A stretch of 64,000 nt of DNA from Choristoneura fumiferana (Eukaryota; Arthropoda; Insecta; Lepidoptera; Tortricidae), in NCBI RefSeq assembly GCF_025370935.1, contig NC_133489.1, positions 23,675,167-23,739,166 on the forward strand, given 5' to 3'. Below are positions 21,415 to 32,274 of the stretch, piece by piece. Numbering within the stretch: the first letter of the stretch is position 1; the number at the start of each line of letters is the position of its first letter. The notes beneath the pieces were generated by a model. The model was not told the DNA's origin and did no database searches. It worked only from the letters and a program-made list of their open reading frames with translations. The translations under genes were made by a program, and so were the position numbers.

Positions 21415-22480
21415 TAACATCATCATCAGCCGGAAGACGTTCACTGTTGAACAAAGGCCTCCCCCTTAGACCGCCACAATGAACGATAACTCTTGCATCC
21501 ACCTGATGGGAGGCCTGCCAACGCTTCGTCTTCCGGTTCGTGGTCGCCACTCGGGGACTTATCTCCCCCAACGGTTATCTGTTCTTCGAGCGATGTGACC
21601 CGCCCATTGCCACTTCAACTTGCATTATTTTTCCAGCTATGTCGGTGACTACTTCTTGGACGAATTTCCGTATTCCGGATTCTATCGCGCAAAGAAACTC
21701 CAAGCATAGCTCTCTCCATAGCTCGTTGCGTGACTCTGAGCCTCTCTAAAAGGCCAACAGCCAAGGGCCACGTCTCAGCGCCATAAGTCGTCACTGGCAA
21801 CACACACTGGTCGAAGACTCTAGTCTTCAGGCACTGCGAAATATTGGACGAGAAGATATTACGAAGTTTCCCGAACGCTGCCCATCCGAGTTAGATTCTT
21901 CGGGTGATCTCTTTGTCAAAGTTGAACCTACCCAATTGGACAACTTGTCAAAGATAAACATAGTGGTCAGCAACTTAGTGTATCGTTACCATCGATAACC
22001 GGCACGGGTGTGACATGGACATTTGACATGATTTTAGTCTTGTCCATGTTCATTTTAAGATCACCTGTTGGGAGACGATACTAAGGTCACTGAGCATATT
22101 ATTGAGCTCCTCCAGCGACTCTGCCATTATGACTATATCATCCGCAAAACGAAGATGGGTGATGTACTCGCCGTTGATATTGATGCCGAACCTGTTTAAG
22201 TCCAAGAGCTTGAAAACTTCCTTCAACGCATTTGTGAACAGTTTCGGAGAAATAACGTCTCCCTGTCTCACATCTCGCTGCAGTTGGATTGGTTGTGTGC
22301 TCTCGTCCTACAACCGGATCGTCATAGTGGCGTTGCTGTACAAACTCTATAACACCTCGATGTATCTATAATCAATATGGCACCGCTGAAGAGACTGCAT
22401 TACAGCCCAGGTCTCGATTACATCGAAGGCTTTTTCATAGTCCACAAACGCTAAACATAGTGGCCGATTATACTATTCGG
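21415..22480 (-). pseudogene. RTE-type LINE, decayed reverse transcriptase and 3' end
   Basis: Read on the minus strand, the order is FVDYEKAF (about 22440-22420), then MRQGDVISPKLF and the catalytic FADDIVIMAES (frame 22271-22050), then a thumb and C-terminal segment (YGAETWPLAVG, RAMERAMLGVSLRDRIRN; frame 21803-21615), then the 3' UTR with CCAGGTGG-like and GGCGACCAC motifs ending in a GATGATGATG tail at 21415. These motifs are those of RTE-like LINEs common in Lepidoptera. The pieces lie in different frames separated by stops, and the endonuclease domain is absent, so it is a dead, truncated copy. Separate tails of the same family occur at 13975, 14168, 19487, 19677, 43843, 45404, 53197 and 55977. 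Confidence 0.85.
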
Positions 22481-22499
22481 TCTTAAAATTGTTTTGTTC

Positions 22500-23765
22500 T
22501 GTTTCTTCTATACTTATAACGAGCTCGGGCAAATTCACATTATTGTTGAATTCTAAAATTACTTCTGATTAATTTGAAGGTAAAAACTCGATCTCTTGTT
22601 TACAATCCGGTTGCATTGGAGACTCAATAGGTTTGCTTTCTTTCATATAAATTGTGGATACAAAAACAGCCTACAGAAAGGTAAATTTAAAGTCTTATTT
22701 ATAGTAAAAATCTTTGTTAAATGATAAAATGAAAATCATAAAAAAGCCTCTATGGACTTTAGGACTCATATAGTTTAAATAAAATTAAGTGTTATTTTTA
22801 ACTTTAATTTGATGAAAACACATCGAAAACCGAAATTACTTTCGTTTCCTGTTCAAATTCACAATAAACCTAATTTTATAACACTTAAACACATTAATTA
22901 AAGCAAAATAATTATTTTGTCGTAGAATAAAGACACAAAAGCCATTATGGCTTCTTCTCTTCCATACATTAGCTTTTTTTTCGATTCCGCAGAAAAAATG
23001 CTACAATCAGCACAAGGGCCTTGTTCTGCGTTTTACGAAGATTATGACAGTGTAAATTAAAAATACGTTCTATTATAGCTCAGCAATTATAAAAATATAA
23101 GGAAGTAATTATTTATTACTAGATCTCAAAATATGTGTGTATGTTGTAATTTACTACCTATTGTCAACTCTTTTATGACTATTCTTTTCTCAACTACATT
23201 ATATTTTACGACTAAATGCACTATTTTCCGACCTCGACGTTTCATTATAGGTGGAGTTCTTAACGCTGGTAGTTAAAATTAATATGAAAAATATCCAATG
23301 TGACACGAAAACTAGCCATACAAATGCTATATACTAGTCACTACCTATCTAAAGTCCTAATACTTCCAATACGCAAGACTATAGCGCTCACAATCGCAAT
23401 CCGCGGAGTAATGAATGAGCGGCGCTTGTGCCCCACCCCGCACCGCACGCGCGCGGTTCTCGCCTCAAAGAATAGCCCTAATGGCGATAGTGGCTTTATT
23501 TACGTCAAATTTTGCCGCCAGGAAATAGTGGCCTTTTAATAAAATTGAATATCAAGAAAAGTTTTCAACTTATAAAGACAATTATTACACTCAAAGATGC
23601 CTAATTTAATGTAGAATGTAAAAATGAAATAAAAGAAAAAAGCCCTTATGATCATAGGGGCAGTTTTCGGGGGATACGACGATATGGCAAACGGAGTTAC
23701 CGTGAATTGGTTGGTATTACGATTTCAAAAATTTCAAATACATTAACTAGAATACATTGAAACTA
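22500..23765. other. Unassigned AT-rich DNA
   Basis: A short GC-rich patch at 23400-23530 (CCCCACCCCGCACCGCACGC) is the only contrast. No splice-supported frame. Confidence 0.45.
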
Positions 23766-23769
23766 GTTT

Positions 23770-24105
23770 TTGAAGTCTTTTTGTATTTTTTATTTCAACT
23801 CCAAATTTAGTTACTTTTACGGTCATCCAATAAAACCATATCGAAAATACAAACTGAAACATAGAAACACAGAAAAACCAGAAAAAGAGAGCAGCGCTGG
23901 GAATCGAACCCAGGTCCTCAGCATTCCGTGCTGCGTGCTTTACTCCTACACCACCACTGGACAGGAGTACAGACACCAATTTCTCCTATGCACCACATAT
24001 CTCAGCTTGTTTGTTTCTTATTTAGTCAATTAAGCAGCGACATTAGCGACATCTATGTTTTAGCCCGTATCGAGAAACTTTCAACACTCCATCGGAACTG
24101 TGTGT
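23770..24105 (-). mobile_element. tRNA-headed SINE (family C), near full length
   Basis: Tail TTTTGTATTTTTTATTTCAA and TTACTTTTACGGTCATCC, body AAATACAAACTGAAACATAG, tRNA-like region with GGAATCGAACCCAGG, then a head segment CACATATCTCAGCTTGTTTG and GCGACATTAGCGACATCTAT, ending near CGAGAAACTTTCAACACTCC. The head lies upstream of the tRNA-like part, an unusual order for a simple SINE. Confidence 0.78.
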
Positions 24106-24663
24106 AAATGAATAAGAGGGTTTTAGAGGCCAAGCAATCGATCTACTCAAGTTAGTATCATCTGCGGAAAAACGCGTGTTTTTCGAATTTTAACTCGAAC
24201 TCGTACTCCTAGCAGTTTGTTACTGAGTACAATATACTTTTTTTACAGTCATGTAAAATATATACAAAACTTAACTTATCCCTTAATCGTCTTCAGTTTT
24301 CAAACGAAAACAGACATACAAAAAAGTTTAGAAAAATTCGCCGCTTATTGTAACACACGTCAATACCTCCATACCTCCAGTACCACAAGCACGCCGCAGG
24401 CTTCTTGCACAAATGTCTGCAAGATCCTTAGCTCCTCTTAAGGTCTGATCGTGCGCGAACAATGCCCCGCCCGCCGACGCTGCGCCGGAGTGCGTGCCCA
24501 TAATACACCCACCTTATTTACAATATTGATAATTTGACGGGGGTCGATGATAAAAACAAGTGATAGACAATGAAACTTTTCAGCCGTCACGTGTTTGGGC
24601 TCATTTTGTTGGGTATGAGTCCTATGTATTATGATTAACATGGCGATGAAACCTATGCCATAA

Positions 24664-24985
24664 TTCAAAGTCAAAGTCAAAATATCTTTATTCAATTTAG
24701 GCTATAACAAGCACTTATGAAGGCCAAAAAATTCTACCACCGGCTCGGAAAACCTCTGTTGAGAAGAATCCGTCAAGAAACTCAACGAGGTATATTTTTT
24801 TAAACAGATTTACAATCTTATTAAATGATGTCTATACATCACTAGTATTTAACACAACTTTATTTTTAACACAGTAAGTTCGCTATTTGGAGGGATCGCT
24901 AATGCGGATCGGAATTATTTCCAAATATCCCTGTCCATGATTATAATCATCAACTTCATAATACGATTGGAGTAAATACATTTTT
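24664..24985 (-). mobile_element. Jockey-type LINE tail, 3' UTR plus end of ORF
   Basis: Reverse complement of the 33.2-kb tail: starts with CAAAGTCAAAGTC repeats, has TTTATTCAATTTAGGCTATAA, and runs through the 3' UTR into the end of the ORF (the region around CTGTCCATGATTATAATC matches the last codons near 33.15 kb). It is strongly 5' truncated. Confidence 0.85.
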
Positions 24986-25577
24986 TTTATTACATCTTAG
25001 TCAACATATGTGGTTTTGCTCATACAAAAACTATTGTTTATCAGAAAATTAATAAACAGAGAATACTTTTTTGACCTTATTCCCATAACGACGATAGCGA
25101 AACAGCCATGCCACATATTTTAACTAAGGAGTAGAGTGTGAAGTTAGGGCTTGTATAGTTAGTAGAGTTAAAAGCTTGGCTGTACATAAGATCTAATATG
25201 ATAACTTTCTGACAGTGCGAGCCACGTGGTCTCGTCTTGGCAACATGTTACATACAAATTTTTTTGGTGGGATTATCATTTCTATATCGTCCTCGTTATA
25301 TTCCTCTTTCAAGAAATCCGCTTTTTAACCCTCGTGCGTGACGTATCGTGTGCCGTAATGGAACCGCGTCTTTAATAACGGTTGATGCCGCGTACACTGC
25401 CGTCAGAGTACTACAGGAATTGCGGGTCGTTCCTCTACTGACCCGCGATTCGGCGGGCGGCAATTGTTCCTCGCGGAGACGGAAATATTTAGGAGTTGTG
25501 ATTGGAGTAAGCCTAGCTGTAAAATGGAGATGTGCGAAATGTCGTTGATTCTGTTAAGAATAATAATTAATTATATA

Positions 25578-25780
25578 CCTATATTAGCTTTGCGGTGAAG
25601 GAAAACATCGTGAGGAAACCTGCACAAACCTGCGAAGCAATTCAATGGTGCGTGTGAAGTTCCCAATCCACACTGGGCCCGCGTGGGAACTATGGCCCAA
25701 GCCCTCTTGTTCTGAGAGGAGGCCTGTGCCCAGCAGTGGGACGTATATAGGCTGGGATGATGATGATGATGATGATAACT
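25578..25780 (+). mobile_element. tRNA-headed SINE (family D), 3' part with GAT tail
   Basis: GCTTTGCGGTGAAGGAAAAC, GCGAAGCAATTCAATGGTGC, GGCCCGCGTGGGAACTATGG, CAGCAGTGGGACGTATATAG then GATGATGATGATGATGATGA. The tRNA-like head is missing; tail is intact. Confidence 0.8.
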
Positions 25781-25884
25781 ATATGTGGAAACCCAACAAC
25801 AATTATTAAACAAAAACTTTCCATGGTAAATCCTTCCCATGTTTTTTTATGGGCTCCTCCAATCATTTTAAATAACATAGTTAG

Positions 25885-25955
25885 ATCTTCTAAACAGAGA
25901 TTTTCCAAACTGGTGGTAGATTTTATGACGTTCGTGCTTATATGGAATCTATATT
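25885..25955 (+). mobile_element. Jockey-type LINE tail, part 1 (interrupted)
   Basis: Contains TTTTCCAAACTGGTGGTAGA and GACGTTCGTGCTTA, matching 33345-33390. The match breaks where the large foldback element begins and resumes after it. Confidence 0.7.
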
Positions 25956-25969
25956 ATTATGTACATATA

Positions 25970-26453
25970 CAGCATGGCCCATTTAGATCGGTCAGTATGC
26001 GAAAGTCTGAAACATAAGATATTACGAAGATCTGTTCTTAGGAACTATGTCATCGATTTTAGTAGGAAGATAAAGCATTCAAATATAAAAAAAACTAGTT
26101 CTCAGTAAGAGAATCGAACCAGGTCGTTTTGAAAAAAAAAATTACTTACATTATTTCTATTTGGATATCGATAGTGTAGGTCATACGCAATAAATGTTAA
26201 GTACTATTAAACACGATATCTAGAACGAATAAAATGCATTGTTTTCATATTCTTTAATAATGTAAGTTTTATTTTTCAAAACGTCCGGGTTCGATTCCCG
26301 AGTTGAGTACAAGTTTTTTTTTAATTTATGAATACAGTTTTTCTTGTTATTAAAATCGATGACATAATATGGTTCCTAAGAACAGATCTTCGTATGTCTA
26401 TGTCTTATAGTTTCAGACTTTCCCATACTGACCGATCTAAATGGGCCATCCTG
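25970..26453. mobile_element. Large ~484-bp foldback element inserted in a LINE tail
   Basis: Arms of roughly 200 bp (CATGGCCCATTTAGATCGGT versus complement at 26430-26450; CGAAGATCTGTTCTTAGGAA; CAAAACG with a tRNA-like GGGTTCGATTCCCG in the right arm). Bounded by TA on each side, fitting Tc1/mariner-type target duplication. It splits the LINE tail 25885-25955/26454-26510. Confidence 0.8.
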
Positions 26454-26510
26454 TATAGCCTAAATTGAATAAAGATGCTTTTGACTTATACCTTTGACTA
26501 TTTTCGAAAC
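26454..26510 (+). mobile_element. Jockey-type LINE tail, part 2
   Basis: TAGCCTAAATTGAATAAAGA and a degenerate TTTTGACTTATACCTTTGAC end continue the tail interrupted at about 25955. Both halves are in the same orientation, showing the foldback element inserted later. Confidence 0.75.
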
Positions 26511-26695
26511 TCAAACTTCGTGCGTCGTGCAGTGCGCTGCTCACGCCCATAATTATTAGAAGAGTGAGAAGGAGGATATTATGATACCATCTTAGAATTT
26601 AGCCCCCAGATAGTTAAACTGGTGAACTTGATCGGCAACTGTACGAAGCGTAAATCGTAGGTAATCTAGCCAAAGGGAGATCTGGAATAGTTTTC

Positions 26696-27055
26696 GTGTG
26701 TTTTATGGAGTATTTGGGAGCAACCCTCGTGTCTGGCCGAAATTTTAATTACTTTAGGTTTCGGCGGTTAGGTTTAGGAAACAAATCTGATGATCAACTA
26801 GATCTGAAGCCGGATTCGTGGGTTTTTGTGGGGTATTTGGGAGTTATCCGCGTGTCCGTCTGAACTTTTACTTTTACGTTTCGGCGTTGGAGTTTCGGTT
26901 TTCAAAAAAATCTCCTGAAACTGGCTCAGAAACTGGGTTCACGGGATTTTGTATTTAGGAGCAATCCGCCTGTCGCTATAAGACGCGTTAAGACAGGAAT
27001 TTCAGTTTTCAAGAAAAATGTGCTGAAATTAGATTTGAAACCAAAACTGGATTTA
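26696..27055. repeat. Degenerate tandem repeat, three units of ~120 bp
   Basis: Units start near 26696, 26819 and 26941. Shared blocks: GAGTATTTGGGAGCAACCCT / GGGTATTTGGGAGTTATCCG / TGTATTTAGGAGCAATCCGC, then GTTTCGGCG, then CTGAAGCCGGATTC / AACTGGGTTC / AAACTGGATT. Old duplication, non-coding. Confidence 0.7.
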
Positions 27056-27539
27056 AACGTATGTAAATATTTAGTACAATAATTTTTCAAAACCACTCAG
27101 CCTTGCAACCTTTGAAACTGAATCTAGCTTTCCGTTTAAACACGAGTCAATACCCTAATGTGTTGAAGGCCACACCGATACCCAGGAACATCCACCACGG
27201 CCTCACAGCTCACAGCTCCACCGGGACGCATCATCGTTACACTTGGCATAATACAGACTATTCACCCCGCAATAGACCCCCGGAGGAAACTGAATATCAA
27301 AATGGGCTTATGCATATGGATGTTTCGTTTGTTGTGCGTAATTAATAGTTTGTTGCGGGTCAGGTGGCTTGAATTAAGTGTTACAGCTTATTCCGGTGGT
27401 ATCTCTACAGGAAAGGGTTAATTAATTCTTGTTAGGTGTAGGTAGTTTTGAGAGTAAGTGGTTATTGTTGGATGGATTTAAAAATATTAGGCGTTTAACG
27501 CCCATAGGTAGAATAAAGTGAAATATTCCGTTGTAAGAC

Positions 27540-27800
27540 AGCCACTTGTCCCACCACCGACGATGAGCGAGAAGCGAGTAGAGCGAGTAACTAGAAACGA
27601 GTGGGCGAGCAGCGAGAAGCGAGTGTAGTTTTGTCGCTCGGCTGTAAGCGAGTGTTCGCGTGCGACGGGCGATTACTCGCTCCACTCGACTCGCTCGTGC
27701 GGGGCGGCCGCCAAGCTGACATTGCTGAGCGAGTATCTATAGCTCAGCGAGTTTTATAGCTCTTGTCGCTGCGACAAAAGATGTAAGAGCGAGTTCTCGC
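27540..27800. repeat. GCGAG/CTCGC-rich block
   Basis: The word GCGAG or its complement occurs more than a dozen times in 260 bp (GAGCGAGAAGCGAGTAGAGC, CTCGCTCCACTCGACTCGCT). The edges CCCACCACCGACGATGAGCG and CTCGCCGACAGTGTGAACAG may be degenerate inverted ends of a MITE. Confidence 0.5.
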
Positions 27801-28465
27801 CGACAGTGTGAACAGCCAGTGATCAACTATTAATATATGTGTCTCTTTTACTCACACAGGATCTTATATCTTTTGTTCGTTTCTTGAGCGCGAAAATAGT
27901 CGATAGCCAATCGTTTCCTCGCTGGCGGTGAGACAAGTGCCTTAACATACATTTATATTTTTTTAGTAGAACTTTTTCGAGTAAGTACGTCGTTTTATAT
28001 GGTTAAGTAGATACCGATCAACGTAGCAACTCTATGAGGGCCTAGGATTCATTGCAGACTATACTTTTGTAACAGTTCTCAAGAATAATATGCAACAGCG
28101 CTATCTATCCGTCTATTTAATATGTTTAAAAGGGCAGTTCTTGTAGGTATTTATTTAACGTCTCGAACGATTTCGAAGATATTTTTTTTCGATGAACCAA
28201 ACGAGTACCGGCGTGCTATGATGGTCTTACTGCTTTTAAGAAGTCTTAGTTGTTATCCGGGAGTGTAAGCCGGGAGTAGCTCGACAAAGCCCCGCATTAG
28301 CAGGCGCGTCACGCCACGCGACGGATTTATAATTAATCCCCGGCTCTGAGAGCGGTGATTGAATTACTAACAATTGTTAAAGTAGTCTTAAATCCTGGAG
28401 TGTGCGGCTGCGGCTACTAACTTGGGTCCGGCGTTTTTAAGTCAGCGTGTGTAGTATAATTCTGA

Positions 28466-28695
28466 TTTTTTACCCCCGACGCCAAAAGAGGGATGTAAGT
28501 TTGACTCCTTGTGTGTCGGTCTGTCTACGGCGTTGTATCTCGCAAACGAAAGGATCGATTTCGATGCAGTTTTTTTTACTTGAAAGCGAGTTTTGTTGAA
28601 GTAGTTCTTAGCTGTGTTTCGTCAAAGTTGGTTTAGTTGTTTGTGAGATAATATGAACTTTGAAATGGCAAGGTTTTTCAACTTTTTTGTAGTTT
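28466..28695 (+). repeat. 'CCCCGACGC' dispersed repeat, copy 4
   Basis: TTTTTTACCCCCGACGCCAA, AAGAGGGATGTAAGTTTGAC, then a diverged middle and GATAATATGAACTTTGAAAT. The most diverged copy. A hammerhead-like repeat lies just downstream. Confidence 0.7.
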
Positions 28696-28754
28696 TTTTT
28701 TTTGGGAGACATTATGCATCTCCAATTCATTATTATATCTGTCATGTCGGTTTG

Positions 28755-29005
28755 TTTTGGGAGACTTTACGCATGAACTAAACTAATTTCTCTGCACACC
28801 CGCGACCTTATGATAACTAAGTTAATGCAAAATATGCGTGCTCATGCAGTTCCTCCACTCACACTGTAAGAACACACACAAATCACACAAACCCATCTAT
28901 CACCACCACCACACTACACTGACGCGTTTCGAACTCAACCAGAGCTCATCTTCAGAGCAACACAACCCTACACGATGCGACCAGATGTTAGATGTTATCA
29001 TAGTG
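28755..29005 (-). repeat. Penelope-like repeat with hammerhead-like motif, copy 1
   Basis: On the minus strand, 28955-28919 reads CTGAAGA, a U, a 6-bp stem GAGCTC/GAGTTC with loop TGGTT, GAAA, a 2-bp stem and GTC. This is close to the hammerhead ribozyme core (CUGANGA, stem II, GAAA, short stem III, UH cleavage site), with one extra nucleotide before stem II. Hammerheads with a very short stem III are known in Penelope-like retroelements. The flanks (GGTGATAGATGGGTTTGTGT, ACCTTATGATAACT) match copies at 47.4 and 57.1 kb. No reverse transcriptase is seen here. Confidence 0.5.
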
Positions 29006-29680
29006 TGTATGTCAATATAGTGTCGGTTTGTTTTTGCCACCTACTTTAACTTGTTTGTGTTTATTCCTACATCTAAATGGTTAAACGTTTTAAAGAGACA
29101 AGATTGACTATTGGGATAATTTTAACAAAACAATAAACGTGAAGAACCGAGCGTGAAGTAACAGCGAGTGAAAATTCCTCCTCGGATGCAATTAAGATGT
29201 ACTATACTGCCGGATAAGCTTTAGAAGGAAACTTTAATGGCGTGACGTAACTTATTCAGTAAGAAGTGCCGCTTACACCGTTTTTCATAATCATATTTTT
29301 AAATCAAATAAAGCAAGGAGATATGTACATCAGGGATGGTTAATCCTCATTGGTGAACACACTTTAAAAAAATTGTGAAATGCCGCTAATATTTTGGAAT
29401 TAATCTGCATAGACGCAAAATTTATAATTGTTTTAGCAAATTGTCTATTAAAATATGCTTGGTTTAATGTTTACATAAATTATTCAATTTTGGAATAAAT
29501 TATTTATTCGTTATATATTATAGACGCACACATGAATAATTTCTAGTATCCACAATGGACAACACTATCTTTAGTTCACTCACCGATATATTTTTTTTCA
29601 ATGACAATGTCTATTAGGTATTACAATCACACGTGGTGACGGAGTAGTTAACAGTCTACCGTGTCTTGGTATTTTTTCAG

Positions 29681-29787
29681 CTGAGTATAATCCTCAATCA
29701 TTTCAACATTATGAGCATAAGCAGAAGGCCGCTCGATCAATAAGCCGCCGTCAGTGGCACGCGGCGGTGATCCATCGCCGGCTGCGT
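29681..29787 (+). CDS. Candidate internal coding exon
   Basis: A textbook acceptor (TTGGTATTTTTTCAG) ends at 29680 and a GTGAGT donor starts at 29788. The 107-nt interval has one fully open frame: two nucleotides completing a codon, then 35 codons ending exactly in phase 0. The peptide starts EYNPQSFQHYEHKQKAARS and is rich in His, Gln and Arg, with no hydrophobic segment. The frame would hit a stop 15 codons beyond the donor. The minus strand is also open across this GC-rich patch (113 codons), so strand is not certain. I do not recognise the protein. It needs an upstream exon ending in phase 1; the exon at 2933 ends in phase 2 and does not fit directly. Confidence 0.35.
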
Positions 29788-30932
29788 GTGAGTGCCGTGT
29801 GGCCGCTCGGCTAATGTTTGCCCTCTGATTGAACTTTAGCCACTCGTTTGTTGATAGAGACGATTTGCAGGTAATTGATAGTGTGTGCTCAGCGGCCTCA
29901 GCGCTCAGAGGATCGTCGTGATTATAAGTTACAAAAACTAAGCAGACGGCGGCTTTTGTGCTGCGATATTGAGAGAGAGGGAGAGACATTTATTTACACA
30001 TATTCGAAACACAGGAGAAGCGGATCCGTAACAGTGATCTGATCACTTTGGCAACTTTGGTCACTTTTTTTAATAGCAAAACCTGTCTGTTTGTACTGCT
30101 GAGGTGAAAAGAAAATTGAATCCCTCCATATTTTTTTTGCGAACGCCATTTATTTTGAAATATTATTGTAACTTATGTCACTGCGACAGTTATGACAAAT
30201 CTGCTGATACCTCATGTGTTGAAAACCGTCTAGCCGTTTAGGCTAGAGAGGGAACCAAAGAAATTAACAAACATACATCCGCTTAGAAAACATAACCCTC
30301 CTTTGAGCAGTCGTGTAAAAAATAAGAGCCCGACGTATGATCGAGAACCCTTTTTATTTTTTAAGAGAGTGTAAAACTCATACACATATGAGTATGAACT
30401 GACTGGCGTATTGCCTACTTTATTGTTCGAAGAGGGCTGGTAAATTGCCGGTAAACTGCCATCGTTCGCGTTTTTGAAGCACTTTGTAGCTTTTCACCAT
30501 AGTAATAATAATTTCGGTTCTATTTAATTTATTTGAACTGAACTTGCAGGGTGCGATGTTTTTCAACCGTGAAATCGAGTTGTCTGTTGGCTGCGTCGCG
30601 ATTCCATTAACAAACAGGCCCATTGCGAAAACAACTTGTTTATATTCGCTCTTAGATAGATTTTGTTATAAAATTAAAACTTACGATAAATACAGTAAAT
30701 AAGAAATCGAAAAAATGCGTGGCAGACACGCGGACTGAAGGTTTCGTATAGATTTATGCGAACAAAAAAATATGTTTTTACTTTTAATAAATAGTTATTT
30801 ATGTGGCTGGTGCATAATGACAGGCATTCAAGTACGAGTGTGGTTTTATGAAACGAGCCGAAGGCGAGTTTCATAATAAGATCACACGAGTGTTTTAATG
30901 CCTAATTATGTATAGCCGCATACGTACATAAC

Positions 30933-31296
30933 TTTATCTACATGCATATCATAAGTTTTCTATAATATGTTCCGATATGGCCTGTATTTTTAAGTTAGTG
31001 TTACTGATAACTAGTTTTAAGTACCTACCAAAGCTTAAATAAAACAGATAATAAAAAACTAAAGTTTTATTTATAATAATTATTATCTACATGCATGTCA
31101 TAAGTTTTCTACAATATGTACAGATATGCATTGTTAAAAAAAGTATTTACCGATACTTTAATGTAAACATTAAGATGCACTGTACTTTAATGTGAACATT
31201 AAGATGCACCCGCAGATACCAGGTTTCTTAATAAAGGCCATTTGATAGTCGTTTCTGAACATATAATAGGGAAGTTATGATATGCATGTAGATAAA
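30933..31296. mobile_element. Element with 22-bp perfect inverted ends
   Basis: TTTATCTACATGCATATCAT at 30933 and its complement ending at 31296 match over 22 bp. A direct copy of the left end lies inside (31083-31111). A 27-bp direct repeat, TACTTTAATGTAAACATTAA, occurs at 31154 and 31183. Non-coding. Confidence 0.65.
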
Positions 31297-31898
31297 TGCA
31301 ATTATATGTTAAAACTTAATCTTAAATTAAACTAAAATTACAAAGTAATCACGTTGTCGATATTTTATGCCATACAGGCATCGCCTCTAGGACACCGGCC
31401 GCATTTCCTCTCTGAACTAGAATATCAGTATTCCTAGTCTTTGAGACAGGTAAGTATCAGCTCTGGTTTATTGAACTTTCGTTCCCAGACCACACTAACC
31501 TTATTCTGAGAGTAGGCCGTCCCCTACATCAATTTATAGGCCGAGATTAAGTTATTTATTCTAAAAATAAAGGGACTTTAAATTATAAACAGATGTTATC
31601 CTAGACGTTTTTTCTTTACAATGAACCGACAAATTATTCGGTTCAGTTTTTGTTTACCCGCAACCCCTAAATAATTGGAACATAGTTGCCAAATAATATC
31701 GGTTCCAAATAAACTAACTTTTAATTAACGCTTAAAGTTGTGTATCCCTCGAAGTACCGCGTTATGCTCTAACTGATAGGGTCGAGATTGAGTCCGCGCT
31801 CGTTGTTGGGCCAACACACAAATATTTGCCGGACGTGTGGCGGCCATGATGGGTCAACTGAAGCGTTTAATACGTGCGAAGCGGGCGTGGATGTGGGG

Positions 31899-31945
31899 CG
31901 TGGAGAGTGGGGAGTGGGGAGTGGGCAGTGGGCAGTGGGCAAGTG
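31899..31945 (+). repeat. 7-bp minisatellite
   Basis: Tandem GTGGGGA then GTGGGCA units (GAGTGGGGAGTGGGCAGTGG), about six copies in all. Confidence 0.8.
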
Positions 31946-32274
31946 GAGCAGAAGACCTCAACAAAGCCTGACGGACACTGATACGAGGAAGTTTTCTTCT
32001 CGTGAGTTTAACGAAGCGGATATTATACACAAATATTTGCGCTCGAATGTATGGCGAGTGACAACTTTGGCAAGGTTTTTTGCGCAGTACAATACGCTGT
32101 ATTTCGTTATTTTTGTTGACGGTATTTGAAGATATTCCTAATTGGTTGTGATAACGGGGCTGACGCGTTAGAAAAGCGACATTACAGAAGGGACATTTTT
32201 AAGACATTCTTGGATTCCAAAGTAATAATTTTACCTTTATCTTTATTTTATCTTTATTTTATCTTTATCTGTAT

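Noticed and set aside
29648..29989. 113-codon minus-strand frame
   Set aside because: Opposite strand of the better-supported plus-strand exon candidate; it has no splice sites of its own that I trust.
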